In this document: positions 7,459 to 15,788 of the stretch, in pieces | Numbering within the stretch: the first letter of the stretch is position 1 | Layout: the number at the start of each line of letters is the position of its first letter | From: Verrucomicrobiota bacterium | GTDB taxonomy: Bacteria > Verrucomicrobiota > Verrucomicrobiia > Chthoniobacterales > SZAS-18 | Assembly: GCA_025353105.1 (NCBI GenBank) | Contig: JANXRG010000033.1 | Span: 1-64,000, forward strand | DNA length: 64,000 nt | Direction of reading: 5' to 3' | Program-made: the position numbers and the translations under genes | Notes under the pieces: generated by a model | What the model was told of the DNA's origin: nothing | Databases searched by the model: none | Seen by the model: the letters and a program-made list of their open reading frames with translations, nothing else

Positions 7459-8612
7459 GGCGGGGTCTTAACACATCCCGACTCCTCGTGCCGCGAGATC
7501 TCGTTGAGAATGAATTTTGCCACGTCGAACGCGGCCCGCGGCCGACTCAGTCGCGCCACCGCAACGCTCCATTGCCGCCACACCGCACCGTCCCCGGCAA
7601 AGGCGCGCTCCACCGCGGCGACCACCGCATCGGGTCCGTCGGCAACAGCCCCGGCGTCGTTACGCAACACGAGATCCGCGTTGCCTTCCTCCTGGCCGGG
7701 CGCCACCTGGTTCATGATCATGGGGCATCCGGCGGCGATCGACTCCTGGACCGTGGCACCGCCCGCCTTGCTGATGACAAGGTGATGCGAAGCCAGCAAA
7801 TCCGGAATCTCCTTCGTCCAGCCCAGCACCGCGCGCAGCTGCCCACCCCCGGTCGAGGCCGTTGCACCCTCGGCCTCGATCGCCGCCCGCAGCGCCTCGT
7901 CGCGCCCCGCCGTGACGGTGAGGTTCACGCCCGGAATTCGCAGGAGTCGCCGCACCAAAGCTGGCGCCGCGTGTTTTTGGGAGTTCACGATGAATAGAAC
8001 CCGGCGGCCTTCCCGCGGATCATCCACCGCCGGACGCTCCGGCAGCGGATCGGCGAAGCGCGGACTCACGGGAAAGCCGGTGACATGCAGCATCGCGTTC
8101 GGCACGCCAAGCGTCTCCATCGCGTCGGCCGTGTCCTGATTCGGCACGAGGTAGCAGTTGTTTTGATACCGGTACCAAATCGAGTTAATCGAGATGGAAT
8201 CGGTCACCACCGTGATCCGCGGAAAATCCTTTGGCCCGCCGTACCGCGCGACTTCGTCGAGCAAATAGCCGTAAAACGGAAAGGTCGAAACGACGGCGGC
8301 CGGCGGCGTCTCCGTGAGAATCCGGGCCAGCGCTTTCCGCAGCGGGGCATGTAGGATCGGCACCGCGTCGAGCCAGCGCGTGCGGTCGACGAAGCGGTAA
8401 ATCGCGGCCCAGACCCGCGGTGCGCGGCTGAGCAGAAACAGGTAGAGTCGCCGCATCCATTTGTCGCGCCGGGGCTGCGCGCGACCGCTGAGATCGAGGA
8501 ACTCCAGCCGAAACCCCTCGGGCTTTAGACGATCCAGTGCTTCCAAGATTCCGTGCGCGGCCGAATTATGTCCCTCGCCGAAGCCCGCTGAGCACACGAA
8601 GATCGTTTTCAT
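7455..8612 (-). CDS. MGDG-synthase-like glycosyltransferase (GT28 family)
   Basis: 385 residues from the ATG at 8612, chosen because the protein then begins with the family's MKTIFVCSAGFGEGHNSAA glycine-rich motif. A longer in-frame reading from 8822 has no family likeness and overlaps the divergent gene. The N-terminal MGDG_synth domain (GEGHNSAA, FPFYGYLLDE) is followed by a GT28 C-terminal donor site (LVISKAGGATVQESIAAGCP, then NQVAPGQEEGNADLV). Such enzymes transfer a hexose from a nucleotide sugar to diacylglycerol or a related lipid at the inner membrane. The sugar and lipid are not determined. It overlaps the HAD phosphatase by 4 nt, so the two are probably one transcript. Confidence 0.85.
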   Translation of the reverse strand: MKTIFVCSAGFGEGHNSAAHGILEALDRLKPEGFRLEFLDLSGRAQPRRDKWMRRLYLFLLSRAPRVWAAIYRFVDRTRWLDAVPILHAPLRKALARILTETPPAAVVSTFPFYGYLLDEVARYGGPKDFPRITVVTDSISINSIWYRYQNNCYLVPNQDTADAMETLGVPNAMLHVTGFPVSPRFADPLPERPAVDDPREGRRVLFIVNSQKHAAPALVRRLLRIPGVNLTVTAGRDEALRAAIEAEGATASTGGGQLRAVLGWTKEIPDLLASHHLVISKAGGATVQESIAAGCPMIMNQVAPGQEEGNADLVLRNDAGAVADGPDAVVAAVERAFAGDGAVWRQWSVAVARLSRPRAAFDVAKFILNEISRHEESGCVKTPP

Positions 8613-8705
8613 CCGGCGAAGCTTGTCGCGACTGGCATCCGTGGCATAGCTCGTGCAGTTTCCCTCCGGAAGCCAAATCTGATTTTGTTGAAAGATCGCC
8701 ACGCG

Positions 8706-9626
8706 ATGGACGAATCCCCGAATCCACCGACCCGCCCGAAGCCCCGGCGGCGCTGGCTGCGGCTGCTTGATCGCTGGCTTATCGGGGCGTACGAGGACAA
8801 CGCCACGGGGCTCGCGGCGCAACTCTCCTACGATTTCATCTTCCTCCTCGCGCCCGGCCCGCTCCTTGTTTCGGCCCTGCTGGCGATCTTCGGCACCGAT
8901 CCCTCGACGCTGGCGAACATCATCGCCCTGTTAAAGGGTTTCCTGCCCGAGATTGCGCACCCGATCATCGATCGGCAGATTTCCGCGATCGTCGTGTCGG
9001 GCATCACGACAAAGTTTGCCTTCGTGGGCATCTGTCTCGCGCTCTATCTCGGCCTCAACTACATCAACACCTTCACGCGCTCGATTAACCATACGCTCGG
9101 GGTGAAGGCCATGAAGCGCCCGTGGTGGAGCCGATATTTCATCGCACTGCTGCTCCTCTTCTGGTTCTCGTTCACGATCCTCTTCAGCTTCAATGTGCTC
9201 GTCTTCGGCGAACAGGTCGCAGCCAACATCGTGAACACTTTCAAGCTGGAAATCCCGCTCGAGACGATCGTCGCGTATTCGAAATACCCCATCATCATCG
9301 CCGCCCTTGTCGCCCTCGCGCTGACACTTTACCTGCTCACGCCGGAGATTTACCAGACCGTCCGGCAGGCGTTGCCCGGCGCGATCTTCTTCGCCCTCGG
9401 CTGGCTGGGTTCGACCTACCTGTTCCGGGTTTACGTCGAGCAATTCGCGCGCTACGGCGAAAATTATCTGAGCTTCTCCGGACTCGTCGTTCTGCTGACC
9501 TGGATTTATGTGACCTCACTCCTCCTCTTGCTGGGCGGGCGGTTGAACATCATCATCCGCCAGGAATGGAACGGCGAAGACATGTCGGCATCGTCGCCGA
9601 ACCCCAACGCCTTTCCCGCCACGTGA
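8706..9626 (+). CDS. YihY/BrkB-family inner membrane protein
   Basis: 306 residues from the ATG at 8706 (MDESPNPPTR); a TTG 21 bases upstream is possible but weaker. After a basic N-terminus and the conserved LAAQLSYDFIFLLAP segment come about six hydrophobic spans, as usual for the YihY/UPF0761 family (formerly mis-called ribonuclease BN). The conserved LPGAIFFALGW and YGENYLSFSG..VLLTWIY regions are present. Function in the family is unsettled (membrane transport or envelope integrity). It is transcribed divergently from the glycosyltransferase and overlaps the amidase start by GTGA. Confidence 0.9.
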   Translation: MDESPNPPTRPKPRRRWLRLLDRWLIGAYEDNATGLAAQLSYDFIFLLAPGPLLVSALLAIFGTDPSTLANIIALLKGFLPEIAHPIIDRQISAIVVSGITTKFAFVGICLALYLGLNYINTFTRSINHTLGVKAMKRPWWSRYFIALLLLFWFSFTILFSFNVLVFGEQVAANIVNTFKLEIPLETIVAYSKYPIIIAALVALALTLYLLTPEIYQTVRQALPGAIFFALGWLGSTYLFRVYVEQFARYGENYLSFSGLVVLLTWIYVTSLLLLLGGRLNIIIRQEWNGEDMSASSPNPNAFPAT

Positions 9627-10447
9627 TCCGCCACCCGTATTTCATCGCCGGCCTGCTCGCCGGCATCCTCAGCGTCCGAGCGGCGGGCTCGGACACGTTG
9701 GCCCTGGCGCCCGTCCCCCCCATCGAGATGATGCACGTGCTGCCCGCGGTCGCGCCGTCGCCCGCCCTGCCGCGACCGACGCCCGCCCGTGAGTTCCTGC
9801 TCGCGGTCGATGCGGCGAGGCGCCTGCCGCAGGCGCAACCGGCGGACGACGACGACCGTTCGCCCGTGACGGTGGAAAAGCGCGGCGGACGCGACGAGGA
9901 CGAGGAGGAGCGCGAGGCGCCGCGGGTGTTCTGGTTTCTTGGCGGCGACAAGTACGTGACGGGATCGGTGCGACGGAGGATCGATGAACCAAGCGTGCGC
10001 AAGGGACGCTGGCGCTACATCGTGGTGCACAACAGCGGCACGCGGCAGGGCAACGCGCGCGCGTTCGATTACTACCACCGCCGGGTCAAACACATGCCCA
10101 ACGGCCTGGCCTATCAATTTGTGATCGGCAACGGCCACGGTTCCGGCGACGGTAAAATCGAAATTGGCCCGCGCTGGACCTATCAATTGAGCGGCGGCCA
10201 TTGCGCGAGCGACTACCTCAACAACATCGCGATTGGCATCTGCCTCGTCGGCGACTTCAATCGCGATTTGCCGACCAAGGCGCAACTCGCGTCGCTCGAG
10301 GAACTGATCAAATACCTGCGCAAACGCGTGGGCCGGGTCGACCGCCAACTCGCCGTCGTGAAGGCCCACCGCGAAATCAATCCCCGCCCGACCGACTGTC
10401 CCGGCCGCCGCTTCCCCATGCGGTGGATGCACCGCAAATTTGATTGA
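9623..10447 (+). CDS. N-acetylmuramoyl-L-alanine amidase, PGRP/Amidase_2 type, exported
   Basis: 274 residues. The GTG at 9623 overlaps the previous stop by four bases and gives a short signal-like N-terminus (HPYFIAGLLAGILSVRAAGS). Residues about 30-105 are a Pro/acidic low-complexity linker. The catalytic domain follows: IVVHNSGT supplies the first zinc histidine, AFDYYHR and GLAYQFVIGNG match the PGRP fold, and KAHREINPRPTDCPG supplies the second histidine and the cysteine ligand. It should cleave the bond between MurNAc and the stem peptide in the periplasm. The long charged linker (DEDEEERE) may position it against the wall. Confidence 0.9.
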   Translation: MIRHPYFIAGLLAGILSVRAAGSDTLALAPVPPIEMMHVLPAVAPSPALPRPTPAREFLLAVDAARRLPQAQPADDDDRSPVTVEKRGGRDEDEEEREAPRVFWFLGGDKYVTGSVRRRIDEPSVRKGRWRYIVVHNSGTRQGNARAFDYYHRRVKHMPNGLAYQFVIGNGHGSGDGKIEIGPRWTYQLSGGHCASDYLNNIAIGICLVGDFNRDLPTKAQLASLEELIKYLRKRVGRVDRQLAVVKAHREINPRPTDCPGRRFPMRWMHRKFD

Positions 10448-10481
10448 GTGCGGTTGGGTTGGCCCCGAAGGCACGTAGCGC

Positions 10482-11351
10482 ATGAAGATTGGCATCACGG
10501 GCGCATCCGGCTTTATCGCCGGGCAATTGATTCCGCGTCTCTCCGAACGCGGCCATGAGTGCATCGCGTTCTCGCGTTCCGTCGGTCGCGCCGTGACGGG
10601 CTGCCGCGAGACGCGCGCGCTCGCACCCGGGACCGCGCCGGACCTCGCGGGTGTCGATGCGGTCGTCAATCTTGCGGGCGAGTCGATTCTCGGGCGATGG
10701 ACCGCAGCGAAAAAGCGCCGCGTCCGCGACAGCCGGCTCGGGGTCACCCGCCAATTTGTGGACGCCATGTCGACATCCCCGGTACGCGTGTTGATCAGTG
10801 CGTCCGCGTCCGGACTCTACGGCGATCGCGGCGACGAGATGCTCACGGAAGCATCGGCTCCGGGGCGCGGATTTCTCGCGGATGTCTGCCGCGAGTGGGA
10901 GGCGGAAGCGCTCCGGGCGCGGACATACGGCGCGCGCGTCGCGTTGCCACGGATCGGATTTGTCGTCGCGCCGCGCGGCGGCGCCATGGAGCGTCTGCGG
11001 CCGCTTTTTCGACTCGGCCTGGGCGGCCGGCTCGGCGACGGGCGCCAGTGGATGCCGTGGGTGCACGTCTCGGATGTCGCGGGTCTCATCGTTCACCTGC
11101 TCGAGCACGAAACGCTCGATGGTCCCTTTCACGCGGCCGCGCCGAACCCGGTGCGAAACGATGAGTTTACCCGCGCGCTGGCGACCGCCGTGCACCGTCC
11201 CGCATTCTGTGCCGTCCCCGCTTTCGCGCTGCGTCTCGCGCTGGGCGAACTTTCGGGCGTTGCGCTTGATAGCACCCGCCTCGCTCCCCTGCGCACGCTC
11301 GGCGCCGGCTACGCATTTGAATTCTCGCAAATCGCCGACGCTCTGCGCTAG
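10482..11351 (+). CDS. TIGR01777-family SDR epimerase-like protein (YfcH type)
   Basis: 289 residues. The NAD(P)-binding GITGASGFIAGQL motif is at residues 4-16. AVVNLAGESILGRW is the TIGR01777 signature, followed by KKRRVRDSR, SASASGLYGDRGDE and PRIGFVVAP. The C-terminal part carries the DUF1731-like region seen in YfcH. A cytoplasmic nucleotide-sugar epimerase-like enzyme of unknown substrate. It stands 34 bp after the amidase on the same strand and may be co-transcribed with it. Confidence 0.9.
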   Translation: MKIGITGASGFIAGQLIPRLSERGHECIAFSRSVGRAVTGCRETRALAPGTAPDLAGVDAVVNLAGESILGRWTAAKKRRVRDSRLGVTRQFVDAMSTSPVRVLISASASGLYGDRGDEMLTEASAPGRGFLADVCREWEAEALRARTYGARVALPRIGFVVAPRGGAMERLRPLFRLGLGGRLGDGRQWMPWVHVSDVAGLIVHLLEHETLDGPFHAAAPNPVRNDEFTRALATAVHRPAFCAVPAFALRLALGELSGVALDSTRLAPLRTLGAGYAFEFSQIADALR

Positions 11352-11385
11352 CCTCAGAAATCCGTCGACCTTCGACCGCCCGTCT

Positions 11386-12285
11386 ATGGTTCCCCAAAAC
11401 ACCATCGCCCTCGTCTTCGACTATGATCAGACGCTGAGTCCGCATTACATGCAGGACGAGGCGCTCTTTCCGGTGTTCGGCATCGACCCAAAATCGTTTT
11501 GGAATCGCTGCCACGATCTCGTCAAAGCCAACGGCTACGACAACGAGCTGGCGTACATGAAGGCGCTCCTTGATTACCTTGGTTTCGATCGTCCGACCAA
11601 CACGCATCTCGCCGAGCTGGGCGGGCGGCTGACGTTTTTCCCGGGCGTGCCGGACATCTTTGACGAGGTGCGGCAATTCGCGCTCGGGTTGCCGGGCGCG
11701 ACCGACCTGGGCGGAAGCGAAGGTGGCATCCGGCTGGAGTATTACATCGTGTCGAGCGGACTGAAGGCGCTGCTCGAGGGCAGTCGCATCCGGCCGCACG
11801 TGCGCGCGATGTTTGGGTGCGAGTTTGGCGAGGACGACCAGGGTCGGATCAATTTTCCGAGCCGCGTGATCAGCCACACGCAGAAAACGCAGTACCTCTT
11901 TCGCATCAACAAGGGCTTCCTCGATCCGGCCCAGGATGTAAACGATCACCTCGAGGATGATCTGCGACCGATCCCGTTCCACAATATGATCTACGTGGGC
12001 GATGGACCCACCGATGTCCCGTGCTTTACGATCATGCGCCGCTATGGCGGGCAATCGATCGCCGTCTACAATCCAGACGACCCGACGCGCGCCGGATTCC
12101 GCAAGTGCTACCAGCTTTCGGCGCACATGGACCGCGTGAAGCACATCGCGCCCGCGGACTTCCGCGCGGGGAGCCATCTGCGCATGCTGCTCGAGGAGAT
12201 GATCACCGAAATGGTCGCGCGCATGTTGCGGCAACGTCGCGACGAACTGGAAAAGGGCACGCTGCGCGCGCCCGGACACGGCTGA
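11386..12285 (+). CDS. HAD-superfamily phosphatase-like protein
   Basis: 299 residues. Motif I is VFDYDQTLS at residues 10-18 (nucleophile and acid/base Asp), YIVSSG matches motif II, and YVGDGPTDVPCF matches motif IV. A large helical cap lies between them. The length and the DYDQTL/GDGPTDVP motifs fit uncharacterised phosphoserine-phosphatase-like HAD proteins. Substrate unknown. The stop codon directly abuts the stop of the convergent PEP-CTERM gene (TGA|TCA), so there is no intergenic space and no separate terminator. Confidence 0.8.
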   Translation: MVPQNTIALVFDYDQTLSPHYMQDEALFPVFGIDPKSFWNRCHDLVKANGYDNELAYMKALLDYLGFDRPTNTHLAELGGRLTFFPGVPDIFDEVRQFALGLPGATDLGGSEGGIRLEYYIVSSGLKALLEGSRIRPHVRAMFGCEFGEDDQGRINFPSRVISHTQKTQYLFRINKGFLDPAQDVNDHLEDDLRPIPFHNMIYVGDGPTDVPCFTIMRRYGGQSIAVYNPDDPTRAGFRKCYQLSAHMDRVKHIAPADFRAGSHLRMLLEEMITEMVARMLRQRRDELEKGTLRAPGHG

Positions 12286-13197
12286 TCAAACGCGGGGTCG
12301 AGAGGTCGAACGCACCGGCACCGGAGCCGGGCGCTGGGACGGGCGGCGGACGACCAGACCGACCGCGGCGACGGCAAATGCGGCGAGCAGCAGCGTCACG
12401 ACCCCGGGCTCGGGGACAACGTTAAAATTCTCGAATGAACTGCCGGACGTTGCGCCAATCGTGTAGGTACCCGTGAACGTAAAACTCCCTGCGGCCAGCG
12501 CCACAAGGTCGATCCGTTCCTGGTTCGTCGCGCCGGGATCGCTCGAAAGTACCTGGAAGGCGTTACCGGATCCACGGCCATAGAGCACGTCCACCAGTTG
12601 GGTGTTTGGTCCGCTGGTGATGATCGTGTCGGCATTCACGCCAATCCCGCCGGCAAGGTGATCGGCCCCATAGTTAATCCCGACATAATCGATGCCGTAC
12701 TGATAACTGCCGGCGGCAAACGAGAAACCCAGCTGATTACCGGCATCAGAACTCGTCCCCGTGAACGAAAGCTGCGAAATGCTGAAGGTCGTGCCGAGGG
12801 TCCCCTGAAGCGTGAGCGAGAACAGAAGGCGGTTGCCGATTTCGTTGGCGTAGGCCGCGCCATAGGTGCCGGCGGGATCAGCGTTGCCCAGCCACGAGGG
12901 AAAATTCGTGACGATGATCGATGAGGTCGGCAGGTTTGAACCCGCCGCGATTTGCTGGTAGAACGACGGCGTACCCGGCGTGCCGGCCGAGGAGGTGCCG
13001 TTCCGCAACGCGGAAATCGTGTTGGCGACCCAGGGGTCATAGCTCGGCGATCCAAAGCGATTGGGCGCCAGCGTGGGGTAAACGTTCACCAGGATGTCGG
13101 CGCGCAACGAACCCACCGCCGCCGGCGACAGCAGGGCGATGGCGACAAGGAGGGACCACGCGCGACGGGGGCGGAAGGTATGGCTCGGAACGATCAT
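12286..13197 (-). CDS. PEP-CTERM sorting-domain protein
   Basis: 303 residues from the ATG at 13197, which places the basic start and hydrophobic run (RPRRAWSLLVAIALLSP) as a Sec signal. The body is Gly/Ser/Thr-rich beta structure (many NGTSSAG and TFSISQL type segments) with no known catalytic domain. The C-terminus has the tripartite PEP-CTERM signal: VVPEPG, a roughly 17-residue hydrophobic helix, then RR. The tail after the arginines (PSQRPAPVPVRSTSRPRV) is unusually long for this signal. It should be exported, cut by the exosortase at 31.6-33.2 kb and released to the surface or extracellular matrix. Confidence 0.88.
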   Translation of the reverse strand: MIVPSHTFRPRRAWSLLVAIALLSPAAVGSLRADILVNVYPTLAPNRFGSPSYDPWVANTISALRNGTSSAGTPGTPSFYQQIAAGSNLPTSSIIVTNFPSWLGNADPAGTYGAAYANEIGNRLLFSLTLQGTLGTTFSISQLSFTGTSSDAGNQLGFSFAAGSYQYGIDYVGINYGADHLAGGIGVNADTIITSGPNTQLVDVLYGRGSGNAFQVLSSDPGATNQERIDLVALAAGSFTFTGTYTIGATSGSSFENFNVVPEPGVVTLLLAAFAVAAVGLVVRRPSQRPAPVPVRSTSRPRV

Positions 13198-13340
13198 GAG
13201 GCTTTGGGCAACACCATCACCAAGCAGGAGACGATCCATCTCCCGCGAATCATGTGCGCGCCCGCCCTTGCGAAGGTCGGCGCGCCCGCGCATCGTCGCG
13301 TTCCAGCCGGAATGGCGGGTTCTCACATCGATCTTCTCCC

Positions 13341-14723
13341 ATGCATTTTCACTTTCTCGGCATCTGCGGCACCCTCATGGGGTCGGTCGCGGCGGCGCTC
13401 AAGGAACGGGGCCATACCGTGACGGGGTCCGACGACGGCATCTATCCGCCGATGTCGACTTTCCTGGCGGCGCGCGGGATTGTCATCCAGTCGCCTTTCT
13501 CGCCGGCCAACCTGCCGCCGGATGCCGACATGATCATCATCGGGAACGCGATGAGTCGCGGCAATCCGGAGGTCGAAGAGGTGCTTAACCGCAAGCTGCC
13601 ATACATCTCGCTGCCCGAGGTGCTCCGCACGCATTTCCTCGGGGGGAAGAGAAACTTCGTCGTCACCGGCACGCACGGAAAGACCACCACGTCCGCCCTG
13701 CTCGCCTGGATGCTCGAGCGGGCCGGACGAAACCCGAATTACCTGATCGGAGGCATTCCCGCGAACCTCGGGCAGGGCGCGCGCTTCACCGATTCAGAGC
13801 TGTGCGTGATCGAGGGCGACGAGTACGACACGGCGTTTTTCGACAAGCGCAGCAAGTTCGTCCATTACCTGCCGGAATGCGTGATCATCAACAACCTCGA
13901 GTTCGATCACGCCGACATCTTCCGCGACGTCGATGAAATCATCCTGAGCTTCACGCGACTCGTGAACATCGTGCCGAAAAACGGGCTCATCCTCGTCAAT
14001 CCCGACGACCCCAACGTCGCGCGCGCCGTCGCAAAGAGTCCCGCGCCGCTGCTGCCGGTGGGCCTCACCGCAACGGGCGACGGACGAATTCAGGACATCA
14101 CCTATGGCGAAAGCGAGACCTCCTTTAGCGTCTTTGGCGGGCGGTTTACGATGCCGCTCGGCGGCGAGTTCAATGTGCGCAACGCGGCGATGGCGATTGG
14201 CGCGGCGCGATTCGCGGGGCTCACGATCAATGAAATCCGGGCCGCGCTCGCTTCGTTCGCCGGCGTGAAGCGTCGGCAGGAAATGCGCGGTGAAGAAAAC
14301 GGCATTGCCGTGATGGATGACTTCGGGCATCACCCGACGGCCATCGCGGAAACGCTGGCGGGCCTTCGACGACAACGCCACGCCGGGCGCATCTGGGCCA
14401 TTTTTGAACCCCGATCCAACACGACCCGCCGCAAATTTTTTCAGCAGTCATTACCCGCCGCGTTCGCACAGGCTGACGGCGTGATCCTGGCGCAGGTCGC
14501 CCGACTCGATCAACTGCCGGAGGCTGACCGCTTGAATCCGGAACGCGTCGTCGCGGATATCGCCGCGACGGGACGTCCCGCGTTTTACGAAATGGACACC
14601 GCTACGATCGTGCACCGCGCGCAATCGCTGGCCCGGCCGGGTGATCTCGTGGTCGTGTTCAGCAATGGTGGCTTTGACGGAATCCACGCGAAGCTGCTCG
14701 ACGCTTTCAAGGCCGGCGGGTAA
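13341..14723 (+). CDS. mpl: UDP-N-acetylmuramate:L-alanyl-gamma-D-glutamyl-meso-DAP ligase
   Basis: 460 residues, the usual size. The ATG at 13341 gives the family start MHFHFLGICGTLMGS. The Mur-ligase ATP loop is VTGTHGKTTTSALLA, and IEGDEYDTAFFDKRSKF and NNLEFDHADIFR are Mpl-specific signatures. The C-terminal domain has DDFGHHPTA and FEPRSNTTRR, both diagnostic of Mpl rather than MurC. The enzyme re-attaches recycled murein tripeptide to UDP-MurNAc in the cytoplasm, bypassing MurC/D/E. A recycling role fits the neighbouring amidase and M14 peptidase genes, but these are separate transcripts. Confidence 0.93.
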   Translation: MHFHFLGICGTLMGSVAAALKERGHTVTGSDDGIYPPMSTFLAARGIVIQSPFSPANLPPDADMIIIGNAMSRGNPEVEEVLNRKLPYISLPEVLRTHFLGGKRNFVVTGTHGKTTTSALLAWMLERAGRNPNYLIGGIPANLGQGARFTDSELCVIEGDEYDTAFFDKRSKFVHYLPECVIINNLEFDHADIFRDVDEIILSFTRLVNIVPKNGLILVNPDDPNVARAVAKSPAPLLPVGLTATGDGRIQDITYGESETSFSVFGGRFTMPLGGEFNVRNAAMAIGAARFAGLTINEIRAALASFAGVKRRQEMRGEENGIAVMDDFGHHPTAIAETLAGLRRQRHAGRIWAIFEPRSNTTRRKFFQQSLPAAFAQADGVILAQVARLDQLPEADRLNPERVVADIAATGRPAFYEMDTATIVHRAQSLARPGDLVVVFSNGGFDGIHAKLLDAFKAGG

Positions 14724-14801
14724 TCGTCTCGTCGGCGTCTCCCGCTCCGGGGGACGGACGACCGGTCGCCGCGGACTTGGATTTCGTTTGATGTTTGATT
14801 G

Positions 14802-15644
14802 ATGATGGACGCCGCCAATTTTCTTCACTCCCACCGGTCTCACGATGTCACGCACTTGTTGGGGCGCTGGAGACGGCTGGGCCGGTCACTCCGGCTGCGT
14901 CCCGCGTTGCTTTGCCGCGCGGCGGATTTTGACGTCATTTGTCTGGAGTCGCGCGGCAAGACCCCCGGCGTCTATCTGAGCGCGGGCATTCACGGCGACG
15001 AGCCGGGCGCCACGGAGGGTCTTTTCCGTTGGGCGGCCCGCGGTGGCATGGCCGAATTGCTGCGGCGCAAGATTCCATTTTTCCTCGCGCCCTGCCTGAA
15101 TCCTTGGGGCCTGGCCAACAACCGGCGCCTTGACGCGAACGACGTCGACCTCAACCGCCAGTTTCGCGGTCGCGCCGTTAGTCCGGTGCGCGAACTGCGC
15201 GCGCGCGTCCGTGGGCATAGCTACCGGCTCGCCCTCACATTGCATGAGGACTACGACGCGCAGGGGCTTTATCTTTATGAGGTTCGCGGTTCCACGCCGT
15301 TCTGGGGCGAGCTGCTCTCAACAGCCGCGGCCAAGATCATTCCGCCGGACCCCCGCGCCCGCATCGAATTGCGCGCGGCACATGGAGGCGTAATCCGGCC
15401 CGGTTTGACGGACGCGATCACCCGACGTTTTCTTCGCGGCGGCTGTCCGGAGGCTCTCTGGCTCCATTTCCACGGTCACGCCGAACGCGTTTTTACGTTT
15501 GAGACCCCGTCCGAGTTCGATCTTGACCGGCGCGCCGAAACTCACGTCGCCTTGATTACCGAGTCGATTCGCCTCGCCTTCCCCCCCACATACGACGTTT
15601 TATGTCGATCGTTACATCGAAATCGCGAAAAAATCCAAAATTGA
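14802..15644 (+). CDS. M14-family metallocarboxypeptidase / succinylglutamate desuccinylase-like
   Basis: About 280 residues; consecutive ATGs at 14802 and 14805 make the exact start uncertain. AGIHGDEPG supplies the zinc His and Glu, NPWGLANNRRLDANDVDLNR is the substrate-binding Asn/Arg region, LTLHEDYD gives the second zinc His, and FTFETPSEF holds the catalytic Glu. There is no signal peptide, so it acts in the cytoplasm. Its position 78 bp after mpl makes a muropeptide-trimming role attractive (MpaA-like enzymes cut the gamma-D-Glu-DAP bond), but this is inference. The DNA between the two genes shows no clear regulatory element. Confidence 0.8.
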   Translation: MMDAANFLHSHRSHDVTHLLGRWRRLGRSLRLRPALLCRAADFDVICLESRGKTPGVYLSAGIHGDEPGATEGLFRWAARGGMAELLRRKIPFFLAPCLNPWGLANNRRLDANDVDLNRQFRGRAVSPVRELRARVRGHSYRLALTLHEDYDAQGLYLYEVRGSTPFWGELLSTAAAKIIPPDPRARIELRAAHGGVIRPGLTDAITRRFLRGGCPEALWLHFHGHAERVFTFETPSEFDLDRRAETHVALITESIRLAFPPTYDVLCRSLHRNREKIQN

Positions 15645-15788
15645 CTATAATTCTTATGTCCACAGTTTTTTCTCATTATTGCGTATTGCGTCAACTACGC
15701 GGAATTCACTCTGTTGATATGTATTTGTGTGGATAGATGGCACGTGCGGCAAGCAGACTGCTTATCAAACCTGCGAAGAAACGAATTA
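15645..15788 (+). promoter_or_regulatory. AT-rich upstream region of the Ser/Thr kinase gene
   Basis: 144 bases that are strikingly AT-rich for this window, with a TATAAT at 15646-15651 but no convincing -35 partner at 16-18 bp. It probably contains the kinase promoter. No palindromic operator or riboswitch fold is obvious. Confidence 0.35.

Noticed and set aside
9506..10768. 420-codon minus-strand open frame opposite the amidase and epimerase genes
   Set aside because: Overlaps two convincing genes and has no recognisable motif.
14724..14800. Stem-loop after mpl (GTCTCCC...GGGGGAC) as a terminator
   Set aside because: The stem is imperfect and no T-run follows it.
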